Assembly: GCA_910589025.1 (NCBI GenBank)
Contig: CAJURM010000020.1
Span: 1 to 49,495, forward strand
Direction: 5' to 3'
From: an uncultured Odoribacter sp.
Lineage (GTDB): Bacteria; Bacteroidota; Bacteroidia; Bacteroidales; Marinifilaceae
DNA: 49,495 bases
In this document: positions 16,932-25,127 of the stretch, piece by piece
Layout of the letters: each line of letters starts with the position of its first letter
Position numbering within the stretch: the stretch's first letter is position 1
Position numbers and translations under genes: made by a program
The notes under the pieces: model-generated
Databases searched by the model: none
Seen by the model: the letters and a program-made list of their open reading frames with translations, nothing else
Told to the model about the DNA's origin: nothing

Positions 16932-18389
16932 ATGGAAAAACAAGTGACGTGCTTTGCCACAGGTGGCAATCATAATAATACGAACCACATTATCAGACAA
17001 TTAAAAAAGAATGCATATATAAAATGCTGTTATGTGATCAATACACACACCGCAAAAGAAGAGGTTGAAGCCCCGGTTCTGCAAGGGAATCTCTGCCAGA
17101 CCGCCTTTTTGCGGCAACTTCTGCCCTATTGCGATACGCCCTATACGTTACTTATCATCCAACCACACCGTATAGACCTTGGGACGTTCGCCCTGGATCG
17201 CTTGTTGCAAATAGCTCAGGCGACTTCCGCAGCAATGCTGTATTCCGATTATAACGACAACGGAGTCAATGGACTTTCTCCTCATCCGCTCACCGATTAC
17301 CAGGACGGAAGCTTGAGGGATGATTTCAATTTCGGCGCACTTTGGCTGCTCCGAACGGAAAAGTTCAAAGAAGCCGTAAAGCAAATGACTGCCGAGTATC
17401 AATTTGCAGCGTTGTATGATTTGCGGCTGGCCCTTTCCCGTTTGGGAAAAATCCTGCATATTCCCGAAATTCTGTACAACATGGCTCCTGCCGATTCCCG
17501 GCTGTCGGGCGAAAAGAATTTCGATTATGTCGACCCGAAAAACAGAGAGGTGCAATCCGAAATGGAACAGGTATGCAACCAGCATTTAAAACATGTCGGA
17601 GCCTGGCTGCCTCCCGTCTTTCAAGCCCCTGATTTTGAAGGCAATTTCCCCGTAGAAATGAGTGTGGTGATTCCGGTAAGAAACCGGGAAAAAACCATCT
17701 CTGAAGCTGTAAAATCCGCTTTAAATCAACACACCTCGTTTCCGTTCAATGTCATGGTAGTGGATAATCATTCCACAGACGGGACGAGTGGTATTTTGAA
17801 ACAACTTTGTACAGAATATGATAATTTGATTCACATTATTCCCCAAGAGCAGGATTTAGGGATAGGCGGATGCTGGAACCGGGCCATCACCGACGACCGT
17901 TGCGGACGGTTCTGTATACAGTTGGATAGTGACGATTTATACATAGACAATACGGTTTTACAACAAGTGCGTGACGCTTTTTATACACAAAAAACGGCTG
18001 CCGTCATTGGTTCTTACCGGATTGTTGATTTTAATCTGCACCCCCTGCCGCCGGGGCTCATCGACCACAAAGAATGGACGCCCGACAATGGCAGAAATAA
18101 TGCCCTGCGCATTAATGGGCTGGGAGCTCCCAGAGCATTCTGTACTTCAATTATCCGGAAAATAAAGTTCCCCAATACAAGCTACGGAGAGGACTATGCC
18201 GCCGTCCTGGCCATATCCCGGCATTATCAGATTGGACGGCTATACGATGCCCTCTATCTGTGTCGCAGGTGGGAGGGCAATTCCGATGCTGCTTTGAGCG
18301 TGGAGAAAGAAAATAAAAATAATGTTTTTAAAGACCGGATACGCACGTTCGAAGTGGAAGCCCGGAAAACAGTTATCCAAGGACAATAA
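16932..18389 (+). CDS. Tandem GT-A-fold glycosyltransferase (family 2)
   Basis: This is a 485-residue soluble protein with no signal peptide or membrane segment. The second half (from about 240) is a clear GT2 domain: MSVVIPVRNREKTISEAV, MVVDNHSTDGT, the DxD-type QLDSDDLY near 336, and the acceptor-region GEDYAAVLAISRHY. The first half has a weaker version of the same fold (TLLIIQPHRIDL, AMLYSDYND, FGALWLLRTEKF), so the protein looks like two GT-A units in tandem, the first perhaps not catalytic. It opens the salvage cluster and is followed 35 bases later by the DUF4922 gene. The donor and acceptor are unknown. Confidence 0.82.
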   Translation: MEKQVTCFATGGNHNNTNHIIRQLKKNAYIKCCYVINTHTAKEEVEAPVLQGNLCQTAFLRQLLPYCDTPYTLLIIQPHRIDLGTFALDRLLQIAQATSAAMLYSDYNDNGVNGLSPHPLTDYQDGSLRDDFNFGALWLLRTEKFKEAVKQMTAEYQFAALYDLRLALSRLGKILHIPEILYNMAPADSRLSGEKNFDYVDPKNREVQSEMEQVCNQHLKHVGAWLPPVFQAPDFEGNFPVEMSVVIPVRNREKTISEAVKSALNQHTSFPFNVMVVDNHSTDGTSGILKQLCTEYDNLIHIIPQEQDLGIGGCWNRAITDDRCGRFCIQLDSDDLYIDNTVLQQVRDAFYTQKTAAVIGSYRIVDFNLHPLPPGLIDHKEWTPDNGRNNALRINGLGAPRAFCTSIIRKIKFPNTSYGEDYAAVLAISRHYQIGRLYDALYLCRRWEGNSDAALSVEKENKNNVFKDRIRTFEVEARKTVIQGQ

Positions 18390-18424
18390 ACAGATTTTCA
18401 ATTCATTGAAAAAAAATACACAAC

Positions 18425-19405
18425 GTGGATTCACAAGATATACACCGGTCTCTCTATTCTCCTACTCTTCTGACAGACGTAAACCGCTTGTTTGAAGAGC
18501 AAATCCGTGATTGGGAAACAGTAGCCCGGCGATTCCGGGAGTTGGAACAGGTAAAAAGCCGGACAGTGGCTTACCCCCATTGCACCCTGCTCCTCACCCA
18601 CAATCCCTGTCGGATTGATTCATCAACCGCTAAAGTCGATTCACTGTCCATACAGGAACGCCCCTGTTTTCTCTGTCCGTCCAACCGGTCGGCAGAACAG
18701 CAAAGTATTTCTTGGAACAACTACAATATCCTGATTAATCCGTTCCCTATTTTCCGACGGCATTTCACTATCGTGGACAAGCACCACCAAGCCCAACGGC
18801 TAAGTCCTGAACGCATCGGAGATATGCTTGTTTTTGCGCGGAATTTGCCGGAATATACGATTTTTTATAATGGCCCCGGCTGCGGAGCTTCAGCTCCCGA
18901 CCATTTCCATTTTCAAGCGGGAAACCGCGGCTATATGCCTATTGAAAAGGAGACGAAAAGCAATATGGAGGTTATCAGTGAATCATCACAGCTTAAAATA
19001 AGCTGCCAATCCGATGAATTAAGAAAAACCGTCATAGCAGAAAGCGATTCGCTTCCCTTGCTTGTTCAGGCGATTGCCAGCATCTGCCAACTCGTTGGAG
19101 AAGTGGTACCCCGGCAACCGGAACCTATGTTCAATCTATTAACGCTATTTGCAGAAAATCGCTGGAAAACCTACCTCTTTCCTCGCAGGACTCATCGTCC
19201 GTCCCAGTTTTTTGAAACCGGCGAAAAACGGATTGTTTTCAGTCCGGGAGCCGTGGATTTCGGAGGTGTAGTAATTCTGCCGGTAGAAAAAGATTTTAAC
19301 CGTCTGGACGGGGAAACGCTTCGCGATCTGTTTGCCCAATTGACATTTCAAGAGGATGAATTTTCAACCTTAAAAAAACTGATTAAAAATTTCCGATTAT
19401 GCTGA
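18425..19405 (+). CDS. DUF4922 protein, GalT/HIT-superfamily-like
   Basis: This is a 326-residue cytosolic protein. GTG at 18425 is the only standard start after the in-frame TGA at 18407. I see a Cys pair (Cys81, Cys84 in RPCFLCPSNR), the block ILINPFPIFRRHFTIV (102-117), and GASAPDHFHFQAG (154-166) holding His160-x-His162-x-Gln164. The order Cys pair, NPFPxxxxH, and HxHxQ is what GalT uridylyltransferases and Apa-type dinucleotide phosphorylases show, so a nucleotidyl transfer or phosphorolysis reaction on a sugar nucleotide is the likely chemistry. The substrate is unknown. It overlaps the SpoIID-like start by 7 bases. Confidence 0.72.
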   Translation: MDSQDIHRSLYSPTLLTDVNRLFEEQIRDWETVARRFRELEQVKSRTVAYPHCTLLLTHNPCRIDSSTAKVDSLSIQERPCFLCPSNRSAEQQSISWNNYNILINPFPIFRRHFTIVDKHHQAQRLSPERIGDMLVFARNLPEYTIFYNGPGCGASAPDHFHFQAGNRGYMPIEKETKSNMEVISESSQLKISCQSDELRKTVIAESDSLPLLVQAIASICQLVGEVVPRQPEPMFNLLTLFAENRWKTYLFPRRTHRPSQFFETGEKRIVFSPGAVDFGGVVILPVEKDFNRLDGETLRDLFAQLTFQEDEFSTLKKLIKNFRLC

Positions 19406-20721
19406 TTTCTGTCGGTATTTTATTTGCCCCTGCCATCCGTTTCCGTCTGCATGGTATTTTCCATGAAAAAAATATGCCGGGAAAATTCTCCGGGGAATAT
19501 GCTGTATTACAGACACCGGACGGCATTTTTTTAACAACACCCCAACAATCGATACCTGTCCGGCTGCCGCTGGAGTTTACTCCCGAAAGAGAAGAGACTG
19601 CAAGAATCGAATTAACAGATGTCACCATCGGAATAAATTTCCATTGGGAAAGGCAGGAAAACCAGTTTTTTAGAGGGAAATTGAAAATCATTACAGAAGA
19701 TAATCATTTAAGCGCCATTAATATTCTGGATATTGAAGAGTATCTGCTCAGCGTTATTTCTTCGGAAATGAAAGCTACGTCTTCTCTGGAGTTTCTGAAA
19801 GCCCATGCCGTTATTTCGCGGAGCTGGCTTATAGCCCAATGCGAAAAATCGGCGGAATTGAAGGAATCCGGCAAGACTTATCTGTCGCTCCAGGAAAACC
19901 AAGAGGAGTATATACGCTGGTATGACCGGGAGGACCACCGGAACTTTGACGTGTGTGCCGACGATCATTGCCAGCGTTATCAAGGGATACACAAGGCAAG
20001 CACACCTCTCGTCAATCAGGCAATAGCAGATACCCGGGGGGAGGTTTTGTGTTACCAACACCGCACCTGTGACGCCCGTTTTTCCAAGTGCTGCGGCGGA
20101 CTCAGCGAAAAGTTTGAAAATGTATGGGAATCCGTATCGCATCCATATCTGACGACGATCTACGACGGTGCTGGTGCCCAAATACCGGAATTACCTGCTC
20201 GGGAAGAAGAGGCAGAGAAATGGATAAGCAGCTCGCCGGATGTATTTTGCAATACCAGTGACCAGCGGATATTGTCTGAGGTGCTGAACGATTACGACCA
20301 GGAAACGCACGATTTTTTCCGGTGGGAAGTGTATTACACTCAACAGGAAATCTCTGCCCTTGCCTGCCGGAAGTTAGGCATTGATTTCGGGGATATCACA
20401 GACCTGACCCCGATAGAACGGGGCGAATCCGGACGCATCATCCGGCTGAAAGTGACCGGGAGCAAGCGCAGCATGATTATCGGGAAAGAATTGGTTATCC
20501 GGAAAGCATTTTCCCAAACCCACCTTTACAGTTCGGCGTTTATCATCCGGAAAGAATGGAAAGACGGTCAGTTGCAGGGCTTCCGGCTAAAAGGCGCAGG
20601 CTGGGGCCATGGTGTCGGTTTGTGCCAAATCGGTGCTGCCGTTATGGGGGCCAAAGGTTATACCTACCGGGAAATCCTCCACCATTATTTCCCGAAGGCC
20701 ACTTTAGAGAAAAAATATTAA
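19399..20721 (+). CDS. SpoIID/LytB-domain protein (putative lytic transglycosylase)
   Basis: This is a 440-residue protein with the SpoIID fold. Its core motif DIEEYLLSVISSEM (111-124) puts Glu123 at the position of the SpoIID catalytic Glu. SKCCGGLSEKFENVW matches the serine-glycine motif, and the C-terminus GWGHGVGLCQIGAAVMGAKG is the family hallmark. SpoIID cleaves glycan strands lacking stem peptides by lytic transglycosylation. Unusually, the start goes straight into the domain with no clear signal peptide (MLISVGILFAPAIRF), so export is uncertain. The start overlaps the DUF4922 stop by 7 bases and the AmpG-like gene follows 5 bases later. Confidence 0.82.
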   Translation: MLISVGILFAPAIRFRLHGIFHEKNMPGKFSGEYAVLQTPDGIFLTTPQQSIPVRLPLEFTPEREETARIELTDVTIGINFHWERQENQFFRGKLKIITEDNHLSAINILDIEEYLLSVISSEMKATSSLEFLKAHAVISRSWLIAQCEKSAELKESGKTYLSLQENQEEYIRWYDREDHRNFDVCADDHCQRYQGIHKASTPLVNQAIADTRGEVLCYQHRTCDARFSKCCGGLSEKFENVWESVSHPYLTTIYDGAGAQIPELPAREEEAEKWISSSPDVFCNTSDQRILSEVLNDYDQETHDFFRWEVYYTQQEISALACRKLGIDFGDITDLTPIERGESGRIIRLKVTGSKRSMIIGKELVIRKAFSQTHLYSSAFIIRKEWKDGQLQGFRLKGAGWGHGVGLCQIGAAVMGAKGYTYREILHHYFPKATLEKKY

Positions 20722-20726
20722 TCCCT

Positions 20727-21986
20727 ATGCCTACTTTAAAAAAAGATATACGAAATCCCTGGCTTTGGGTGCCCACGCTCTATCTGGCAGAAGGTCTCCC
20801 ATACATTATGGTTATCAGCATTTCAACTGTTATGTATCTGGACCTTCAAATTTCGAATACAGACATCGCTTTCTATACGAGTTGGCTGTATCTGCCGTGG
20901 GTGATTAAACCCCTATGGAGTCCGGTTGCAGACATGTTCAGTACCAAACGCCGCTGGGTGTTGCTTATGCAATTACTCATCGCCATCAGTGCCGGCGGAA
21001 TCGCTTTATCGCTGACGGCTTCCCATTTCTTTTTTTACTCCCTTTTGTTTTTCTGGCTGCTGGCTTTCTGTTCCGCCACACACGACATCGCCGCCGACGG
21101 ATTTTATATGTTCGGACTAAATCCCAGGCAACAAGCCTATTTTGTGGGGATACGGACGACGTTTTACCGCTTTGCCACGATTGTGGGGGTAGGAAGTATA
21201 TTACTCTTTTCAGACCTCCTGCAAAAACACTGGAACCCGGCCCAATCGTGGACTATTCTCTACCTGTGCCTCACCGTGCTTTTTCTACTGTTCTGCATCT
21301 ATCATTATTACACACTTCCCTATGCCTCTTCCGATCATCCGCACGGGAAGGGCAATGAGATTTTCAAAGAATTCGTTTCCACATTTGTCGTTTTTTTCCA
21401 CAAGAAACACATCGGTACAGCTTTGGCGTTTATGTTGCTCTACCGTCTGTCGGAATCCCAACTGCTGAAAATGGTATATCCTTTCCTACTGGACCCAAAA
21501 GAAAAAGGAGGGCTGGCACTTAGTGCCTCCAATGTCGGTCTCATTTACGGTTCGTTGGGCATGATAGCCCTCACGGCAGGGGGAATTATCGGAGGGATAC
21601 TGATCGCCCGGCATGGGCTGAAACACTGGATAGGCTGGATGACGTTAGCCATCAACCTGCCCAATTTTATTTACGTTTATTTGGCTTGGTTCCAGCCGGA
21701 AAGTCTGACGCTGATTTCTTCTTTATTAATGGTTGAACAATTTGGTTACGGTTTCGGCTTTTCCGCCTATACGTTTTATTTGATCTTATTTAGCGAAGGA
21801 GAATACAAAACCGCCCATTACGCCCTATGCACCGGATTTATGGCTTTAGGCATGATGGTGCCGGGCATGATTTCCGGTTGGATCTGCGATACATTCGGCT
21901 ATCCGTCGTTTTTCCTCTGGGTAATGCTGTGCACTATCCCCGGTTTTATTCTTATACGCCATTTGAAAATTCCGGAAAAATCATGA
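20727..21986 (+). CDS. AmpG-like MFS permease
   Basis: This is a 419-residue major-facilitator protein with about twelve membrane segments. The motif WLWVPTLYLAEGLPYIMV, the helix-2/3 region ISNTDIAFYTSWLYLPWVIKPLWSPVAD and the block AFCSATHDIAADG are typical of AmpG, the inner-membrane importer of GlcNAc-anhydroMurNAc (peptides). The frame is open to 20556, but the ATG at 20727 gives the expected N-terminus (MPTLKKDIRN) and lies 5 bases after the preceding stop. It fits muropeptide recycling in this operon. Confidence 0.85.
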   Translation: MPTLKKDIRNPWLWVPTLYLAEGLPYIMVISISTVMYLDLQISNTDIAFYTSWLYLPWVIKPLWSPVADMFSTKRRWVLLMQLLIAISAGGIALSLTASHFFFYSLLFFWLLAFCSATHDIAADGFYMFGLNPRQQAYFVGIRTTFYRFATIVGVGSILLFSDLLQKHWNPAQSWTILYLCLTVLFLLFCIYHYYTLPYASSDHPHGKGNEIFKEFVSTFVVFFHKKHIGTALAFMLLYRLSESQLLKMVYPFLLDPKEKGGLALSASNVGLIYGSLGMIALTAGGIIGGILIARHGLKHWIGWMTLAINLPNFIYVYLAWFQPESLTLISSLLMVEQFGYGFGFSAYTFYLILFSEGEYKTAHYALCTGFMALGMMVPGMISGWICDTFGYPSFFLWVMLCTIPGFILIRHLKIPEKS

Positions 21987-22020
21987 AACATCCCTATTAA
22001 GAAACAAAAACCGGCAGCTG

Positions 22021-23472
22021 ATGAATCCTTATTTCTCTATATTGATTGTTCTGATTTATTTAGGTCTGATCCTGTGGGTGTCTTATTTCAGTTCGCGTAA
22101 GTCGGGCACGGCCGATTTTTACCGGGGTGGCAATAAATCCCCTTGGTGGGTAGTTGCTTTCGGCATGATAGGGACCACGTTGTCCGGAGTCACATTTATC
22201 TCAGTACCGGGCTGGGTATCTTCTCCGGCAAAAATGACCTATTTTACGGTTATCCTAGGAAATTTCGTCGGGTATCTACTTATTGCCCAAGTATTGCTTC
22301 CTCTTTATTACAGGCTTAATCTGACTTCTATCTATGCATATATCGGGGAACGCTTCGGCTTCCGGGCTTACAAGACCAGTGCCGCCCTTTTCCTATTGTC
22401 CAAAACAATAGGAGCTTCATTCCGGCTGTTTATCGTGACACTGGTCTTGCAAATTACTATTTTTAGTCCCTTGAATATCCCTTATGCCGTCAATGCTCTC
22501 TTTTGTGTAGCGGTTATCTGGGCCTATACGTTTAAAGGAGGTATTAAGGCCATTGTATGGACCGACCTTGTACAAACTTTTTTCCTTATTTTCGCCGTCG
22601 TATTCACGATTTTTTCCATTCAAAAGGCACTGGATTTTTCTTTTCCGGAAATGGTGAAGCGAATCGGTGAGAATCCCCAGTTCCTCGTTTTTGATTTCGG
22701 AAATCTCTGGTCTAATCCGAATCATTTCCTGAAACAGTTTATCGCCGGAATTTTTATCGCCATCGTGATGACTGGCTTGGATCAGGATATGATGCAAAAG
22801 AACCTGAGTCTGAAAAACATCCGGGAAGCGAAAAAGAACTTCCTGACGTTCAGCGTTATTTCCATTCCGGTGTGTTTTATTTTCATGTGCCTGGGAGTGG
22901 TGTTTTTCATCTATATGAACCAGACAGGAATTCCGATTCCCGCCAAGACAGACAGTATTTACCCGATGATAGCCACCCAATACCTCAATACGACCACCGG
23001 TATATTTTTCATGCTGGGAGTTATTGCAGCTGCTTTTTCCAGTGCCAATTCCGCCCTGATTGCCATGACAACCTCTTTTACTGTGGACCTATATGGCGTA
23101 CAGAATAAGACAGAAGATGAAAAGAAAAAAATCCGTTTCTATACCCACATCGGCTGTGCCCTGTTACTAGCTTTGGTCATGATTGCGTTCAGCTCGTTCA
23201 ATAACGAAAGCGTAGTGTATGCCATTTTCAAATTTGCCGGCTACACGTATGGTCCGCTACTGGGACTGTTTTTCGTCGGGATTTTGCTAAAAACCAAAGT
23301 GCGGGACAAAGCCATTCCTTTTATCGCTGCTTCCTCAATTGCATTGACTATCAGCATTGATCACTATTCCGTCGTTCTCTTAAACGGTTACCAATTCGGT
23401 TTTGAAATTCTGCTCTTTAACGGAGCACTGACGGTCATGGGTCTACTGTTATTCAGAGAAAATAAAAATTAA
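22021..23472 (+). CDS. Sodium/solute symporter (SSS family; MurT-like candidate)
   Basis: This is a 483-residue Na+-coupled transporter with about thirteen membrane segments. The N-terminus GTADFYRGGNKSPWWVVAFG and the stretch TTLSGVTFISVPGWV are family-typical, as is FMLGVIAAAFSSANSALIAMTTSF near 340. In Tannerella forsythia an SSS-family protein encoded beside a kinase and etherase takes up N-acetylmuramic acid. By context this gene could do the same, but related symporters carry sialic acid or other sugars. It starts 34 bases after the AmpG-like gene. Confidence 0.83.
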   Translation: MNPYFSILIVLIYLGLILWVSYFSSRKSGTADFYRGGNKSPWWVVAFGMIGTTLSGVTFISVPGWVSSPAKMTYFTVILGNFVGYLLIAQVLLPLYYRLNLTSIYAYIGERFGFRAYKTSAALFLLSKTIGASFRLFIVTLVLQITIFSPLNIPYAVNALFCVAVIWAYTFKGGIKAIVWTDLVQTFFLIFAVVFTIFSIQKALDFSFPEMVKRIGENPQFLVFDFGNLWSNPNHFLKQFIAGIFIAIVMTGLDQDMMQKNLSLKNIREAKKNFLTFSVISIPVCFIFMCLGVVFFIYMNQTGIPIPAKTDSIYPMIATQYLNTTTGIFFMLGVIAAAFSSANSALIAMTTSFTVDLYGVQNKTEDEKKKIRFYTHIGCALLLALVMIAFSSFNNESVVYAIFKFAGYTYGPLLGLFFVGILLKTKVRDKAIPFIAASSIALTISIDHYSVVLLNGYQFGFEILLFNGALTVMGLLLFRENKN

Positions 23473-23518
23473 TACCCGGGATATCCCGAAATTTTTATAT
23501 CATTGAAAAAAAATTGCT

Positions 23519-24688
23519 ATGCTTTTGAAATTATTCTGCTTTTTCCTGCTTTTCTCCGTCACAGCCCTCGGCTTTTCACAAGACAGGACGGTGAAAGTCG
23601 GAGCTTCCTGTACTGAAGAGTATTTTCCTTTATTGAAAGGGAAAAGGATTGCCGTTTTCTCCAATCACACCGGCATGGTCGGCAAGGAGCACACTGTGGA
23701 TTTATTAAAACGCTCCGGATTCAATGTTGTTGCCATCTTTTCTCCTGAACACGGCTTCCGGGGTACGGCTGATGCAGGAGAACACGTGGCAGGAAGCATA
23801 GACCCAAAGACTGGGATTCCGATTCGTTCTTTGTATAACGGTAAAAACGGTAAACCCAGTGCCGAAACCATGCGATTGTTCGATTGGTTGGTAGTGGACA
23901 TTCAGGACGTCGGACTGCGTTTTTATACCTACTATATTTCGATGGTGAAGCTCATGGATGTCTGTGCCGAGCACGGAAAAAAGATGCTGGTACTCGATCG
24001 TCCCAATCCCAACGGCCACTATGTAGATGGTCCCATCCTGGATATGAAATACAAATCAGGTGTGGGCTGGCTCCCAATCCCCATTGTACACGGTCTCACT
24101 TTAGGAGAATTAGCACAAATGGTGAACGGCGAAAAATGGTTGCCTAACGGCAGAAACTGTGATCTAACAGTGATCCCCTGTAAAAATTATACCCATCAAA
24201 CGCTCTACCGGTTGCCTATTTCTCCCTCACCCAATTTACCCAATATGAAAGCAGTATATCTCTATCCGTCACTCTGCTTTTTTGAGGCAACACCTGTCAG
24301 TCTGGGAAGAGGTACGTCTCTGCCTTTCCAAATATACGGCCACCCGAATATGCTGGGGTATAATTTTTCTTTTACCCCCCGCAGTATCGCAGGAGCCAAG
24401 AATCCACCCCAGCTTAACCGCAAATGTTATGGAGCAGACCTCAGCCTACTAAAGGACGAGGAAATTCTGGCCAAAGGTATCGATCTCAGCTACTTGATAG
24501 AAGCCTACCGCAACCTTCATATGGACGATTTCTTCTTCAGCTCTTTTTTTGAAAAGTTAATAGGAGTCGGCTATGTCCGTAAAATGATTGCATCAGGCAA
24601 GTCTGCCGATGAGATAAAAGCCTGCTGGCACCCCGACATCCTCCGCTTCAAACAACAACGCAAACCCTACCTTCTCTATCCAGAGTAA
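23519..24688 (+). CDS. namZ: DUF1343 protein, NamZ-type exo-beta-N-acetylmuramidase
   Basis: This is a 389-residue protein with a signal peptide (cleavage after about residue 20, LGFSQ), so it acts in the periplasm. Conserved blocks are VFSNHTGMV (46-54), FSPEHGFRG (74-82) with the catalytic-type Glu77-His78, DIQDVGLRFYTY (127-138), LDRPNPNG (159-166) and PIVHGLTLGELAQ (188-200). These match NamZ of Bacillus subtilis and Tannerella (GH171), which release MurNAc from the non-reducing end of peptidoglycan fragments. It is last in the cluster and followed by a terminator. Function is well supported by family, not tested here. Confidence 0.88.
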   Translation: MLLKLFCFFLLFSVTALGFSQDRTVKVGASCTEEYFPLLKGKRIAVFSNHTGMVGKEHTVDLLKRSGFNVVAIFSPEHGFRGTADAGEHVAGSIDPKTGIPIRSLYNGKNGKPSAETMRLFDWLVVDIQDVGLRFYTYYISMVKLMDVCAEHGKKMLVLDRPNPNGHYVDGPILDMKYKSGVGWLPIPIVHGLTLGELAQMVNGEKWLPNGRNCDLTVIPCKNYTHQTLYRLPISPSPNLPNMKAVYLYPSLCFFEATPVSLGRGTSLPFQIYGHPNMLGYNFSFTPRSIAGAKNPPQLNRKCYGADLSLLKDEEILAKGIDLSYLIEAYRNLHMDDFFFSSFFEKLIGVGYVRKMIASGKSADEIKACWHPDILRFKQQRKPYLLYPE

Positions 24689-24710
24689 ACAAGAACGACT
24701 AATAAACAAA

Positions 24711-24736
24711 AAAGCCGCAGTTTTCACTGCGGCTTT
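24711..24736. terminator. Bidirectional terminator between namZ and the tRNA-Leu genes
   Basis: A 10-bp perfect stem (aaagccgcag/ctgcggcttt) has a 6-base loop. On the minus strand it runs into six T residues, so it also ends the tRNA-Leu transcript. Confidence 0.85.
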
Positions 24737-24761
24737 CTAATGCCTTTCACCCCCAGACAAG

Positions 24762-24845
24762 TGCCCGAAACAAGAGTTGAACTTGCACGGCCTTGCGGCC
24801 ACTACCCCCTCAAAGTAGCGTGTCTACCAATTCCACCATCCGGGC
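24762..24845 (-). tRNA. tRNA-Leu (anticodon GAG)
   Basis: An 84-nt class II tRNA. Acceptor GCCCGGA pairs with TTCGGGC, D-arm is GGTGGAATTGGTAGACACGC, and the anticodon stem CTACT/GGTAG encloses TTGAGGG with anticodon GAG. It has a long variable arm (GGCCGCAAGGCC) and T-arm AGTTCAACTCT. CCA is not encoded. Confidence 0.93.
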
Positions 24846-24869
24846 TGAAAAATCTTCATCATTTCAAAG

Positions 24870-24953
24870 TGCCCAAAACAGGACTCGAACCTGCACGTCC
24901 GTAAAGACACTAGTACCTGAAACTAGCGCGTCTACCAATTTCGCCATTCGGGC
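24870..24953 (-). tRNA. tRNA-Leu (anticodon CAG)
   Basis: An 84-nt class II tRNA, first of the pair in the transcript. Acceptor GCCCGAA pairs with TTTGGGC, anticodon stem CTAGT/ACTAG encloses TTCAGGT with anticodon CAG, the variable arm is long, and the T-loop is GTTCGAGTC. CCA is not encoded. A strong promoter lies immediately upstream. Confidence 0.94.
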
Positions 24954-24962
24954 ATTGCGGTG

Positions 24963-24993
24963 CAAAGATACAAACAATTTTTATCCTGCCAAA
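24963..24993 (-). promoter_or_regulatory. Promoter of the tRNA-Leu pair
   Basis: On the minus strand TTTG (24990-24993), 19 bases, then TATCTTTG (24963-24970): an exact match to the Bacteroides TTTG-N19-TAnnTTTG pattern, with the start point a few bases before the mature tRNA. Confidence 0.78.
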
Positions 24994-25035
24994 TTTTCGG
25001 AAGGATGAAATTAAAAAAAATCACCTTTCCGAAAA
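24994..25035. repeat. Inverted repeat beside the tRNA-Leu promoter
   Basis: ttttcggaa (24994-25002) and ttccgaaaa (25027-25035) are perfect inverted copies 24 bases apart, abutting the -33 box of the tRNA-Leu promoter and lying just past the recombinase gene. It could be a protein-binding site or a hairpin; no function is shown. Confidence 0.5.
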
Positions 25036-25074
25036 CTTTTTATTATCCGATTTTCTTTTGCATTCTGTATTTCA

Positions 25075-25090
25075 ATAGATTATAATCTAT
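25075..25090. repeat. 16-bp perfect palindrome after the recombinase gene
   Basis: atagattataatctat reads the same on both strands and lies 37 bases past the recombinase stop. It may be a regulator or recombinase site. It is too AT-rich and lacks a T run for a convincing terminator. Confidence 0.5.
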
Positions 25091-25127
25091 CCAAACAACA
25101 TTTTAAAGACAAAAAAATTACGACTGA

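Noticed and set aside
20556..20726. N-terminal extension of the AmpG-like frame
   Set aside because: It overlaps the end of the SpoIID-like gene, is Arg/Pro-rich and precedes the natural start at 20727.
22417..22980. 187-residue minus-strand frame inside the symporter gene
   Set aside because: Antisense of a clear membrane transporter; His/Asn-rich composition is the mirror of hydrophobic codons.
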